NCBI RefSeq assembly: GCF_027627475.1
Contig: NZ_CP115484.1
Coordinates: 3,952,001-4,016,000, forward strand
DNA from: Paenibacillus sp. SYP-B4298
Lineage (GTDB): Bacteria > Bacillota > Bacilli > Paenibacillales > Paenibacillaceae
DNA: 64,000 bases
Reading direction: 5' to 3'
The notes beneath the pieces are model-generated. The model had not been told where the DNA came from and ran no database searches. It was given only the letters and a program-made list of their open reading frames with translations. Each line of letters opens with the position of its first letter. The first letter of the stretch is position 1. The position numbers and the translations under genes were made by a program. Below are positions 43,284-51,204 of the stretch, one piece after another.

Positions 43284-45096
43284 GAACCTCGCTCCTCCCT
43301 TTCAGATCATAAGGAATCGTAATCGTGAAGGTCGTTCCCTCATCCTGCTCGCTTGTGAAGGTGATTCCGTATTGCTCCCCGAAATAGAGCTGAATTCGTC
43401 GATGGACGTTGCGCACGCCGATCCCGTAAGACTGTCCCTGCCGAGCCGCCATGCTTGCCTTCAGCGATTGAAGGGTCTCCTGATCCATGCCGCTTCCATT
43501 GTCAGCGATCTGAATATGAAGCTTCGTCGTCTCCTTGAAGATACGAACAGTAATGAGACCATCCTCCTCCGATTCACCCAGCCCATGAAAGATCGCATTC
43601 TCAACGATTGGCTGCAAAATCAGCTTGGGCACGCGATAATCCAGCAGCTCCTCATCCACCTCGTAGACCATCTCAATCAGGTTGTAATATCGTACATTTT
43701 GAATCGTCATGTAATGATCAATATTGTCCAGTTCCTCGCGTATGGGAACCATAGACCCCTCATATCGGGCAGCATATCGCAGCAGGGAGATGAGCGCCTC
43801 TGTCATATCCACGATCTTGTCGGCACGCTGCATCGAAGCAATCCACTTGATTGTCCCCAGCGTATTGTAGAGAAAATGCGGGTTAATCTGCGATTGCAGC
43901 GCTTGAATCTCCGCTGTCGCCTTCTCCGCCTCCTCCTGATGGATGCGCTCGACGAGCTGCTTGAGCTCGGTAGACATCTGGTTGAAGCGATGGGACAGCA
44001 AGCCGATCTCATCACGGGAGCTAATCGCCGGCAGCCGCTCGAACTGCCCCTTCTCCACCAAGGTCATGTTGCGCATAAGAGCCTTGATCGGCCTGGTAAT
44101 AACCGTCGAAGAGTAAAAAGAGAGCAGCACTGAGAATCCGAGCATCAAGGCAGCCAGAATGATTAAGTTTTGCTGCAAAATATCGCCCTCGGCCGACACC
44201 TCATGCAGAGGCATATAAAAATACGTCGTCCACGGCAAATATTGAAAGGAGCTCTTCGCCATAATATAGTCGGTCGTGCCGGAACGGATAACGCCTCGTT
44301 CCCTGGCTGCGCCTTCACCGCTGGTCGTATCAATCGGCAGGATGCTCTCCGAGAAGGGACGCCCGATCAGGGAGGTGTCGGCATGATAAATAATGTTCTG
44401 CCGCTCGTCTAGGATCGCAAACCGGGAGCGCAAGCCCTCCTGCAGCAGATCATTGATGATGTTGATGAAATCTACATCGATGCTCACCACCATCATGCCG
44501 ATGAGCTTGCCATTATGAATATCGAAGATTTTGCGCGCCTGCAATATCGCCAGGTGGTTCTCCGTCCGCACTTGCTTGTCAGATCTCGTACTGAGCGTCG
44601 TAACCTTGTCCTCCGATTGCAGGAAGCGCTGGAACCATTCTTCATTGACCGCCCTGTAGTTGTAGTCGATCGGATGGTTCGAGCTGATATAGATGTCCTT
44701 GCCGCCATTCAGATTGTAGATGTAGACGGAGAAAATGCGATCCTTGAGCAAAATATAATTCATCATCATCCGGTACACGATGCTTTCATTCAGATCATCG
44801 CTATTACGGAGGAAATCCTGAATCGGATAATCCTCGTGTGAGGAAGCGGATACATAACTGTTCATGCCATAGCTGGCAACAAGAGATAGCTTCTCGATCT
44901 CCCGCAAATACTCACCAATACGAATCGTCGACTGACTGGCAATGTCCAGCAGCAAATCTGAATATTTACGCTCCAGCAAGCTTTGAGAGGTGTAATAGGA
45001 ATTAATGGTAATCGTCGATAGAGGGATAATAATGCCGCACAAAAAAATGACGATGAGCTTCGTCTTAATACTAATAAATTGCAGGCTTCTTATCAT
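43261..45096 (-). CDS. YesM-type sensor histidine kinase
   Basis: This 611-residue membrane kinase has a first helix near residues 10-30 and an extracellular dCache-like sensing domain of about 250 residues. A second helix near 295-315 and HAMP (residues near 315-365, RDEIGLLSHRFNQM) follow. The His_kinase domain holds QINPHFLYNTL, whose His is phosphorylated. The ATPase domain carries ENAIFHGL and DNGSGM and GIGVRNVHRRIQLYFG. The start was set at the ATG at 45096, with AGG at good spacing; the GTG at 45105 is too close. It overlaps its response regulator gene by 23 nt. Signals are presumably extracellular sugars, possibly via the lipoprotein encoded downstream. Confidence 0.91.
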   Translation of the reverse strand: MIRSLQFISIKTKLIVIFLCGIIIPLSTITINSYYTSQSLLERKYSDLLLDIASQSTIRIGEYLREIEKLSLVASYGMNSYVSASSHEDYPIQDFLRNSDDLNESIVYRMMMNYILLKDRIFSVYIYNLNGGKDIYISSNHPIDYNYRAVNEEWFQRFLQSEDKVTTLSTRSDKQVRTENHLAILQARKIFDIHNGKLIGMMVVSIDVDFINIINDLLQEGLRSRFAILDERQNIIYHADTSLIGRPFSESILPIDTTSGEGAARERGVIRSGTTDYIMAKSSFQYLPWTTYFYMPLHEVSAEGDILQQNLIILAALMLGFSVLLSFYSSTVITRPIKALMRNMTLVEKGQFERLPAISSRDEIGLLSHRFNQMSTELKQLVERIHQEEAEKATAEIQALQSQINPHFLYNTLGTIKWIASMQRADKIVDMTEALISLLRYAARYEGSMVPIREELDNIDHYMTIQNVRYYNLIEMVYEVDEELLDYRVPKLILQPIVENAIFHGLGESEEDGLITVRIFKETTKLHIQIADNGSGMDQETLQSLKASMAARQGQSYGIGVRNVHRRIQLYFGEQYGITFTSEQDEGTTFTITIPYDLKGRSEVHVKADNC

Positions 45097-45246
45097 ACAA
45101 ATCACAACCTATGTCAGGTTATTGAGTAACGACAGGAATACAGGTAGGACATCGCCGATATAATCGTTGCGGCATGCCCCTTCTCATCATATTCCTCATG
45201 CACTAGATCGTCAATATGTATTCTGGATTCAAATGATATAAAGGCC

Positions 45247-45280
45247 CGCACGTGTCCACTATCCAAAGTGGCAACGTGCG
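45247..45280 (-). repeat. Intercistronic hairpin between permease and kinase genes
   Basis: CGCACGT and ACGTGCG form an outer stem, with a 2-nt internal bulge on each side, and CCACT/AGTGG an inner stem. On the minus strand it is followed by GGCCTTTATATC, a poor T-run. It lies in the ~200-nt gap after the permease stop at 45296. It probably lowers read-through into the regulatory genes or protects the 3' end of the transport mRNA. Confidence 0.6.
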
Positions 45281-45295
45281 AGCAGCGATAACTGA

Positions 45296-46126
45296 CTATA
45301 ACTTACCTCCAGATGTAGCAATACCTTCCACAAATTGCTTTTGAAATACAATATAGATCAGCAGCATTGGCCAGATGGCCAGCACGGATGCCGCCATCAG
45401 CTCGGGATAATTCACAGAGAAAGCACTCTGAATCTTGGCTAGCGCCGATGCCAGTGTCGCCGCATCGGTCCGCGTATTAATAATAAGCGGCCACATCATA
45501 TCCTTGAAGGCGAACAGTGCGGTGAAAATCCCCAGTGAGACGAGACCGGAGCGGGTTAGCGGCAGCATCACCTTCACGAAGGTCTGACCGATATTACACC
45601 CGTCCAGCTTGGCGGCCTCCTCCAGCTCCTTGGGCAGATTCAGGAAGAACTGCCGCAGCAGGAAGGTGCCGAATGCACTGACCAGGCCCGGGAATACGAG
45701 GGCAAAGATCGTATTGCGCATATCAAGCGCGTCCACCATCAAGTATTGCGGAATGATAAAGAGCTGTGTTGGCACCATCATCTGAAACAGCACGATCCCG
45801 AACAGGAAGCCCCTCCCCGGAAATTCCAGCCTGGCGAAGGCGTAAGCGGCCATCGCGCTGAACAGTATAGAGCACACGATGCGCAGCAGCATCATCGCCA
45901 GCGTATTGAAGTAAAATGCCGAGAACGGACTCTGCTTCCATACCTCTGCGTAATTCTCCCATCTCCATTCCGAAGGGAAGATCACGAACGGATTCATCGA
46001 TGTCGACTCCGTCACCGTCTTGAGCGAGGTGAGCACCATCCACAGAAACGGCAAAATCATGATACAAGCCCCTATAACCAAGCATGTGTAGGCTGCTGCT
46101 CGCGCAGCTTTACCGCTCTTCCCCAT
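45296..46126 (-). CDS. Carbohydrate ABC permease (MalG/LacG type)
   Basis: This CUT1 importer subunit has 276 residues and six helices. It carries the EAA loop ELEEAAKLDGCNIGQTFVKV and the C-terminus QKQFVEGIATSGGKL, characteristic of MalG-type subunits. GGAGG lies 10 nt before the ATG. It is 13 nt after the partner permease. As with the other importer in the window, there is no ATPase gene, so a shared MsmX-type ATPase is expected. Confidence 0.94.
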   Translation of the reverse strand: MGKSGKAARAAAYTCLVIGACIMILPFLWMVLTSLKTVTESTSMNPFVIFPSEWRWENYAEVWKQSPFSAFYFNTLAMMLLRIVCSILFSAMAAYAFARLEFPGRGFLFGIVLFQMMVPTQLFIIPQYLMVDALDMRNTIFALVFPGLVSAFGTFLLRQFFLNLPKELEEAAKLDGCNIGQTFVKVMLPLTRSGLVSLGIFTALFAFKDMMWPLIINTRTDAATLASALAKIQSAFSVNYPELMAASVLAIWPMLLIYIVFQKQFVEGIATSGGKL

Positions 46127-46139
46127 GTTGATCTGCCTC

Positions 46140-47051
46140 CTACATATAATTGACCCATTTCTTCTCGGCCTTGAGCTGGAAATACGTAATAATCATAATG
46201 ATCACGAGTAGCAGCACGACGATCGCTGAGCCATAGCCCTTGTCCATGTACTTAAAGGAGCTGTTGTAGAAGAGATAGACTAGCGATACCGTGCGGTCAT
46301 ACGCCGGATTGGTCACATCAATCATCATATAGATCACGTCGAATACTTGCATCGACTGGATAATCGTCGTCACGAATACGAAAAACAGCGTCGGCGTCAC
46401 GAGTGGCAGCGTTACGACCCAAAATTGCTGCAATCTGCTCGCTCCATCAATATCGGACGCCTCGTAGAAATCACGGGGAATCTCTTGCAGACTTGCCAGC
46501 AGCAGAACCATATTGTAACCGATAATACTCCAGATGCCGATGATGGCGATCGCTATTAGAGCGACCTGTGGATCCGTTGTCCACTTGACAGGCCCCAGAC
46601 CAAGCTGAGCCAATACATAATTGATTAATCCAAATTGCGGATTGTAGAGCCACTTCCATACCATGGTGACAGCAGCCGGAGCCGCGATCATCGGGATAAA
46701 GTAAATGGTGCGAAATACAGACTTACCTTTGAGCTTTCCATTGAGCAGCACAGCGATCACCATCGCGAAGGCTATGCTGAGCGGGACGACGAGCAATGTA
46801 TACAGCAGGGTATTGCCGACGGCATGCCCGACCTGAGCGTCCCCGAGCATTTTCACATAGTTATCCAACCCGACGAATTGATTTCCCTTGCCGAAGTCGC
46901 CGCTCTTGAACAGGCTGAGATAGACCGTCTGGAAAATCGGGATAATATTGAGGACGATTAGTCCGATCATCGTAGGCGCGACCAGGAACCAACCCCATAA
47001 CCACATATTGAGCTGGCTTTTCGACACTTTTTTTCGGCTGGTTATGTTCAT
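46140..47051 (-). CDS. Carbohydrate ABC permease (MalF/LacF type)
   Basis: This partner CUT1 permease has 303 residues from the ATG at 47051, which has AGGAG upstream. The frame reads 16 codons further back, but that part crosses a strong hairpin. Its EAA loop is EASDIDGASRLQQFWVVTLP, and the C-terminus is YFQLKAEKKWVNYM. It follows the binding protein gene after a 14-bp hairpin at 47068-47101, which probably sets a lower level of permease than of binding protein. Confidence 0.94.
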   Translation of the reverse strand: MNITSRKKVSKSQLNMWLWGWFLVAPTMIGLIVLNIIPIFQTVYLSLFKSGDFGKGNQFVGLDNYVKMLGDAQVGHAVGNTLLYTLLVVPLSIAFAMVIAVLLNGKLKGKSVFRTIYFIPMIAAPAAVTMVWKWLYNPQFGLINYVLAQLGLGPVKWTTDPQVALIAIAIIGIWSIIGYNMVLLLASLQEIPRDFYEASDIDGASRLQQFWVVTLPLVTPTLFFVFVTTIIQSMQVFDVIYMMIDVTNPAYDRTVSLVYLFYNSSFKYMDKGYGSAIVVLLLVIIMIITYFQLKAEKKWVNYM

Positions 47052-47067
47052 CTGTTTCTCTCCTACT

Positions 47068-47101
47068 AAATGACGGTAACCTCGCAGGGTTACCGTCATT
47101 T
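47068..47101 (-). repeat. Strong intercistronic hairpin between binding protein and permease genes
   Basis: AAATGACGGTAACC and GGTTACCGTCATTT form a perfect 14-bp stem with a 6-nt loop. It ends only about 4 nt before the ribosome site of the permease gene. No T-run follows. As in malE-malF, such a structure can protect the abundant binding-protein mRNA and damp the distal genes. Confidence 0.75.
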
Positions 47102-47142
47102 GGATTGTTTTAGCCAGGGCGGCAGTCGTTCATGCCTGATGC

Positions 47143-48465
47143 TTACTCCGCCGCAAGCGCCTCATTCATCGCAGCCGCTGCTTTCTTCGCTGCTTCTTCA
47201 ACCGAGACTTGACCCATGAATGCCGGCTTGAGCGCCTCATATGCTTTGTCTTCCCAGACAATCGTTGTGTTCGAGTATGGACGAATGACACCGTAGCTCA
47301 CCATATCGACGAACGCTTTGACATTGAAGGTTTTGTTGGAGGAGATCCATTGCTCAGCCGTTCCCTCATAAGCGGAGATGGCAACACCCAACTGTGCCTG
47401 TCTCTCCTGACCTTCCTTGGAGCCGAGGTACTCGACGAATTTCCACGCTTCCTCTGGGTGCTCTGTATTATGCGCGATCGCATTCGCCAGGCCGTTGTAG
47501 ATGGAGGCTTGACGCTCCTTCTTAGGCAGCACCGCAACATCAAAGTTTTTGGAGATGAACTCGTTGGCTGTGAAGCCGGACAGGTTCCACGAACCGAACA
47601 ATCCCATCGCAACCAATCCATTTTGCAGCGCTTCGCCACGCTCGGCATCTCCATAGATTTCCGGCGACAGTCCTTCGCGAACGAACTTCACGTAGTAATC
47701 CAGTGCTGCAATTGTTTTCGGATCATCATATCCGGATTTTTTGTCATCGGTAATGATGGTTCCGCCGTTTTGATAGACGAAGTTATAGTAGCCTTCCTGA
47801 TTGTGAAGCGGCGCCAAAAAGCCGTATACGCCATCCTTGGTCAGTGTCTTCGCTGCGTTGTACAGATCATCCCATGTCCATGTCTCATCCGGGTAGGAGA
47901 GCTTCGCTTCATCGAACAAGGTCTTGTTGTACCACAGACCGATCGTATCAAAATCCTTCGGCACGCCGTATTGCTTGCCCTCGAAGTTGTAGATCTTCAC
48001 TATGCCTTCCGGGAACTTGCTCATATCCACCTTATCGCTGGAGCTGATCTGGTCGTTCAGATTCATCAGCATGCCATTGGAGGCATAACGGTAAATTTCG
48101 TTGGAATGCATCCAGAATACATCAGGCAGGGAACCGCCCGTCGCACCAGCCTCTAGCATCGTCCAATAGTCCGACCAGCCAACGACCTCAATGTTCACCT
48201 TGATTCCTGGGTTAGCTGCTTCGAACTCATCCGCCATCGTCTCCAGCCCTTTGGCCTGATTGGAATCCCACACCGCATAGCGCAGCGTAACGTCTCCTTT
48301 ATTGGATGCGGCGCCCTCATTATCCTTTTGGGTCGTGTTGGCGGGCGCTGGCGGATTCTCCTTATTGACCGCTCCCTGATTTTGAGTTGAACATCCTGCC
48401 AACGCTGTCACGCCCAGAATTACGGTGAGCATGAGCAGCATCATTTTGTTTTTCATACCATGCAA
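47143..48465 (-). CDS. Sugar ABC transporter solute-binding lipoprotein
   Basis: This 440-residue family 1 binding protein is the receptor of the importer encoded downstream. Its type II signal has lipobox TALAGCS (Cys near 25), then an Asn/Gly/Ala-rich linker and a binding domain beginning VTLRYAVWDSNQAKGLETMA. GGGAGG precedes two closely spaced ATGs (48465 and 48456), and either could be the start. It is the first gene of the operon and is divergent from the GH27 alpha-galactosidase. This suggests alpha-galactosides such as melibiose or raffinose as substrates (inference). Confidence 0.93.
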   Translation of the reverse strand: MHGMKNKMMLLMLTVILGVTALAGCSTQNQGAVNKENPPAPANTTQKDNEGAASNKGDVTLRYAVWDSNQAKGLETMADEFEAANPGIKVNIEVVGWSDYWTMLEAGATGGSLPDVFWMHSNEIYRYASNGMLMNLNDQISSSDKVDMSKFPEGIVKIYNFEGKQYGVPKDFDTIGLWYNKTLFDEAKLSYPDETWTWDDLYNAAKTLTKDGVYGFLAPLHNQEGYYNFVYQNGGTIITDDKKSGYDDPKTIAALDYYVKFVREGLSPEIYGDAERGEALQNGLVAMGLFGSWNLSGFTANEFISKNFDVAVLPKKERQASIYNGLANAIAHNTEHPEEAWKFVEYLGSKEGQERQAQLGVAISAYEGTAEQWISSNKTFNVKAFVDMVSYGVIRPYSNTTIVWEDKAYEALKPAFMGQVSVEEAAKKAAAAMNEALAAE

Positions 48466-48821
48466 GCCTCCCTATGCCATTTGTGTACTGTTTGCTCTTT
48501 TATCTTAGGCGATATGGAGAAAGGTTGAAATCAACGCATTTTACAAATCCTGTACCTTTCTTTACTCGCTGCGCCAGCAGCTTTGGCGCGACAGTTTCCA
48601 GGGACACTTCTTTTACTTTTCGCGTTCATTTTTTGACTACTCGCCCGGTGCCGCTTCTGCTCTCCCTCCTGCTGCGAAGGCTGGCGGAGCGAGCTAATAC
48701 AACATGAGTCCATATCAAAGCAACCTCAGACCATATTCCAAGGGGGAAATTTATGATTTAATCCATAATAGTAAGTCATACAATCCGCCTGCATCAGGCA
48801 AATGAGAGGATGTTGCTTCAT
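48466..48821. other. Divergent promoter region
   Basis: The gap between the binding-protein gene (minus) and the GH27 gene (plus) must hold promoters for both. A plus-strand TATAAT-like box was not clear, though AT-rich stretches occur at 48740-48780. No gene, strong terminator or convincing cre site was recognised here. Confidence 0.4.
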
Positions 48822-49988
48822 ATGAATCAATCCAGGCCGCTAGGACTTGTCCCTGCCATGGGGTGGAATTCATGGAATACGTTCACCTGGGATATTAATG
48901 AGCAGTTGATTCGGGATGTCGCTGACCGGTTCGTGTCCGAGGGCTATAAGGATGCCGGGTATGAATATGTCGTGATCGATGATTGCTGGAGCTTGAAGGA
49001 ACGTGATCCGAACGGCAATCTCGTCGCCGACCCGGCCAAATTCCCCAGCGGGATGAAAGCGCTTGCTGACTATATTCATTCCAAAGGGCTGAAGTTCGGG
49101 ATGTATTCCTGTGTGGGGACCCATACGTGTGCCGGGTATCCGGGCGGGTTCGAGCATGAGTTCCAGGATGCGAAGCAGCTCGCGGAGTGGGGCGTCGACT
49201 TCCTGAAGTATGACTACTGCTTCAAGCCGCGCCATATGTCTGGAGAGCTGCTGTACAAGCGGATGAGCCTGGCACTCAAGAACTGCGGCAGGGAGATTCT
49301 GTTCTCCGCCTGCAACTGGGGAGAGGATCAGGTCTATAGCTGGATACGGGAATCCGGCGCGCATATGTACCGTTCGACCGGAGATATACAGGATAGCTGG
49401 GAATCGATCAAACGGCTGGCGATCTCGCAGCTCGACAAGCAGTGCTACACCGGCGCCTTCTGCCATAATGATATGGACATGCTCGTGGTCGGCATGTACG
49501 GCGGCAGTAACAATGGCTTTATCGGCAGCGCTATCGGCGGCTGCACCGATACCCAGTACAAGACCCACTTCTCGCTGTGGAGTCTTATGGGCTCGCCGCT
49601 GATGATCGGATGCGATATTCGCCAGGCGAATCCGGCCACCAAGGATATTCTGCTGAACCGCGACCTCATCGCGATTAATCAGGATGTCGAAGGCCGCGGA
49701 GCCTATCGCATCAAGCCTGAGCCGCAATGGTTCCATACCGATGATGTCTTCATGCTCGTCAAGGTGCTGACGGACGGTGATCTGGCGATCGGATTCTTCA
49801 ACCTGAGCGATGACCAGCGGGAAATCTCACTCCAGTTCTGGGATCTCGGCCTTCCTTATGCCTCAGGCTTCTCTCTGTCACTGTACGATTGCTGGACACA
49901 TCAGGAGCTGGGCACCTTCCGCGAACGGTACAGCCCGGTCGTTCCAGCCCATGACTGTCTCGTGGTTCGGGCCAAGCTGGTGAAGTAA
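48822..49988 (+). CDS. Glycoside hydrolase family 27 alpha-galactosidase
   Basis: This retaining alpha-galactosidase (clan GH-D) has 388 residues and no signal peptide, so it is cytoplasmic. The N-terminal GLVPAMGWNSWNTFTWDINE is diagnostic. The nucleophile lies in FLKYDYC (Asp near 131) and the acid/base in RSTGDIQDSW (Asp near 188). The substrate-binding YVVIDDCW is also present. It lacks the long C-terminal extensions of eukaryotic members. The ATG at 48822 has GAGAGG 12 nt upstream; an ATG at 48810 lies directly on that site. With the importer encoded divergently, it should hydrolyse imported alpha-galactosides. It is followed within 2 nt by a small zinc-ribbon gene. Confidence 0.92.
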   Translation: MNQSRPLGLVPAMGWNSWNTFTWDINEQLIRDVADRFVSEGYKDAGYEYVVIDDCWSLKERDPNGNLVADPAKFPSGMKALADYIHSKGLKFGMYSCVGTHTCAGYPGGFEHEFQDAKQLAEWGVDFLKYDYCFKPRHMSGELLYKRMSLALKNCGREILFSACNWGEDQVYSWIRESGAHMYRSTGDIQDSWESIKRLAISQLDKQCYTGAFCHNDMDMLVVGMYGGSNNGFIGSAIGGCTDTQYKTHFSLWSLMGSPLMIGCDIRQANPATKDILLNRDLIAINQDVEGRGAYRIKPEPQWFHTDDVFMLVKVLTDGDLAIGFFNLSDDQREISLQFWDLGLPYASGFSLSLYDCWTHQELGTFRERYSPVVPAHDCLVVRAKLVK

Positions 49989-49989
49989 A

Positions 49990-50193
49990 ATGAGCTTCTA
50001 TCGAACGTGCATGAAGTGCGACGCTCCGTTAGCGGCGGATGAGGTAGCGATCTATATGAAGCTCGTCTCGCGTACAGCGCGCGAGTTTCTATGCATCGAT
50101 TGTCTGGGTGTCCAACTGCATTGCGGGCGGGAGCCGATCGAGAAGCTGATCGCCTACTTTCGCGCCTCTGGTCATTGTGTTCTATTTCGCTAG
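49990..50193 (+). CDS. Small Cys-rich (zinc-ribbon-like) protein
   Basis: This 67-residue protein has two Cys pairs (CMKC near residue 7 and CIDC near 35) likely to bind zinc, and an amphipathic C-terminal helix. I recall similar short proteins beside carbohydrate genes in Firmicutes, without a known function. The ATG starts 1 nt after the GH27 stop codon, so translation is probably coupled. Its stop codon overlaps the stop codon of the convergent AraC gene. Confidence 0.7.
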   Translation: MSFYRTCMKCDAPLAADEVAIYMKLVSRTAREFLCIDCLGVQLHCGREPIEKLIAYFRASGHCVLFR

Positions 50194-50978
50194 TCGTGCT
50201 TGCGTTGTACTCGTTGCAGCATCCTGTACGCCATTGGGGTATAGGATGTTGCCTTCTTGAACACTCTGGAGAAGTACAACGGGTCCTTATAGCCGACGGA
50301 GTAGGCCACCGACTTGATCGCCAGCTCCGATGACCGCAGCAGCTCGCATGCACGCTCCATACGGTAAGCGGTCAGATAGGCCGAGACAGACCGTCCTGTC
50401 GCCTCCTTGAACAGGCGAAACAGATAGGTGCGTTCGATATTGACCGCTCCGACAATGTCGGAGACTGTGACGGACAACCGCCAGTAGTTATTCTCAATAT
50501 AGGCCTTGGCAGAGCGCACATAATCGGGCTGGGAGATCATCGCAGGCTTGGGGAAGAACTCCGCATAGTACGATAATAACAGCCGCAGCTTGGCCCCCGA
50601 GCGCAGCTTCTCATAGCGCTGCATCTCCATATTGTCCATAATGCGATACAATGGCGCCAGATCAACTGGGGCGCGGGAAACCGTCGGCTTGTCCCGCGTC
50701 AGCTCCGTCATGGACAGCAGCCGCTGCGCCTCATTACCCTTGAATTCTATCCACACATACTCCCAGGGATCGGCGGGGTCCGGGTAATAATAGATCTCAG
50801 TCTGCGGGAATAGGATGAAGCTCTCCCCGGCGCACAGCGTAAAGGCTGTATGCCTCGTCTTCAACGTCCCCTTGCCTCTCATAATATAATGCAGGGCATA
50901 TACATCGCGTACTCCCGGCCCCCACTTATGGTTATTGGGCGGCTTGTAGCCGTTGCCTACGCAGATTAGCTCGTTCAT
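50190..50978 (-). CDS. AraC-family transcriptional regulator (alpha-galactoside locus)
   Basis: This regulator of about 262 residues has an N-terminal cupin-like domain (VYALHYIMRGKGTLKTRH) and a C-terminal helix-turn-helix pair (VTVSDIVGAVNIERTYLFRL and IKSVAYSVGYKDPLYFSRVF). This is the RafR/MsmR-like arrangement common for raffinose-type operons. The ATG at 50978 with AAAGGA upstream is preferred over a TTG at 50999. It converges on the zinc-ribbon gene with overlapping stop codons. It may control the GH27 gene and the importer (inference). Confidence 0.87.
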   Translation of the reverse strand: MNELICVGNGYKPPNNHKWGPGVRDVYALHYIMRGKGTLKTRHTAFTLCAGESFILFPQTEIYYYPDPADPWEYVWIEFKGNEAQRLLSMTELTRDKPTVSRAPVDLAPLYRIMDNMEMQRYEKLRSGAKLRLLLSYYAEFFPKPAMISQPDYVRSAKAYIENNYWRLSVTVSDIVGAVNIERTYLFRLFKEATGRSVSAYLTAYRMERACELLRSSELAIKSVAYSVGYKDPLYFSRVFKKATSYTPMAYRMLQRVQRKHD

Positions 50979-51104
50979 GGGCGTGGTCTGTCCTTTCAAT
51001 CAATCAGCTCTAGTCTCCCTCTCTTCCATAGGATACCATAAGCACGAACAGCTTGGCTCCTATCAGGCTTTTATTCCTCCTATCTCTCTATACGCCACAA
51101 CAGC

Positions 51105-51155
51105 AAGAAGGGGCGCCCCCTCAGTCATTTATGACTTTTGGGACAGCCCCTTCTT
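51105..51155 (-). terminator. Compound hairpin after the giant SLH gene
   Basis: AAGAAGGGGC (51105-51114) pairs with GCCCCTTCTT (51146-51155), enclosing AGTCAT/ATGACT. It begins about 50 nt past the SLH gene's stop codon. It has no T-run, so it may act as an mRNA end rather than a strict terminator. Confidence 0.6.
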
Positions 51156-51204
51156 GAACGATGTGTTGTATTGCTCTCTATGCTGGCCTTCACGCCCTGC
51201 ACAT

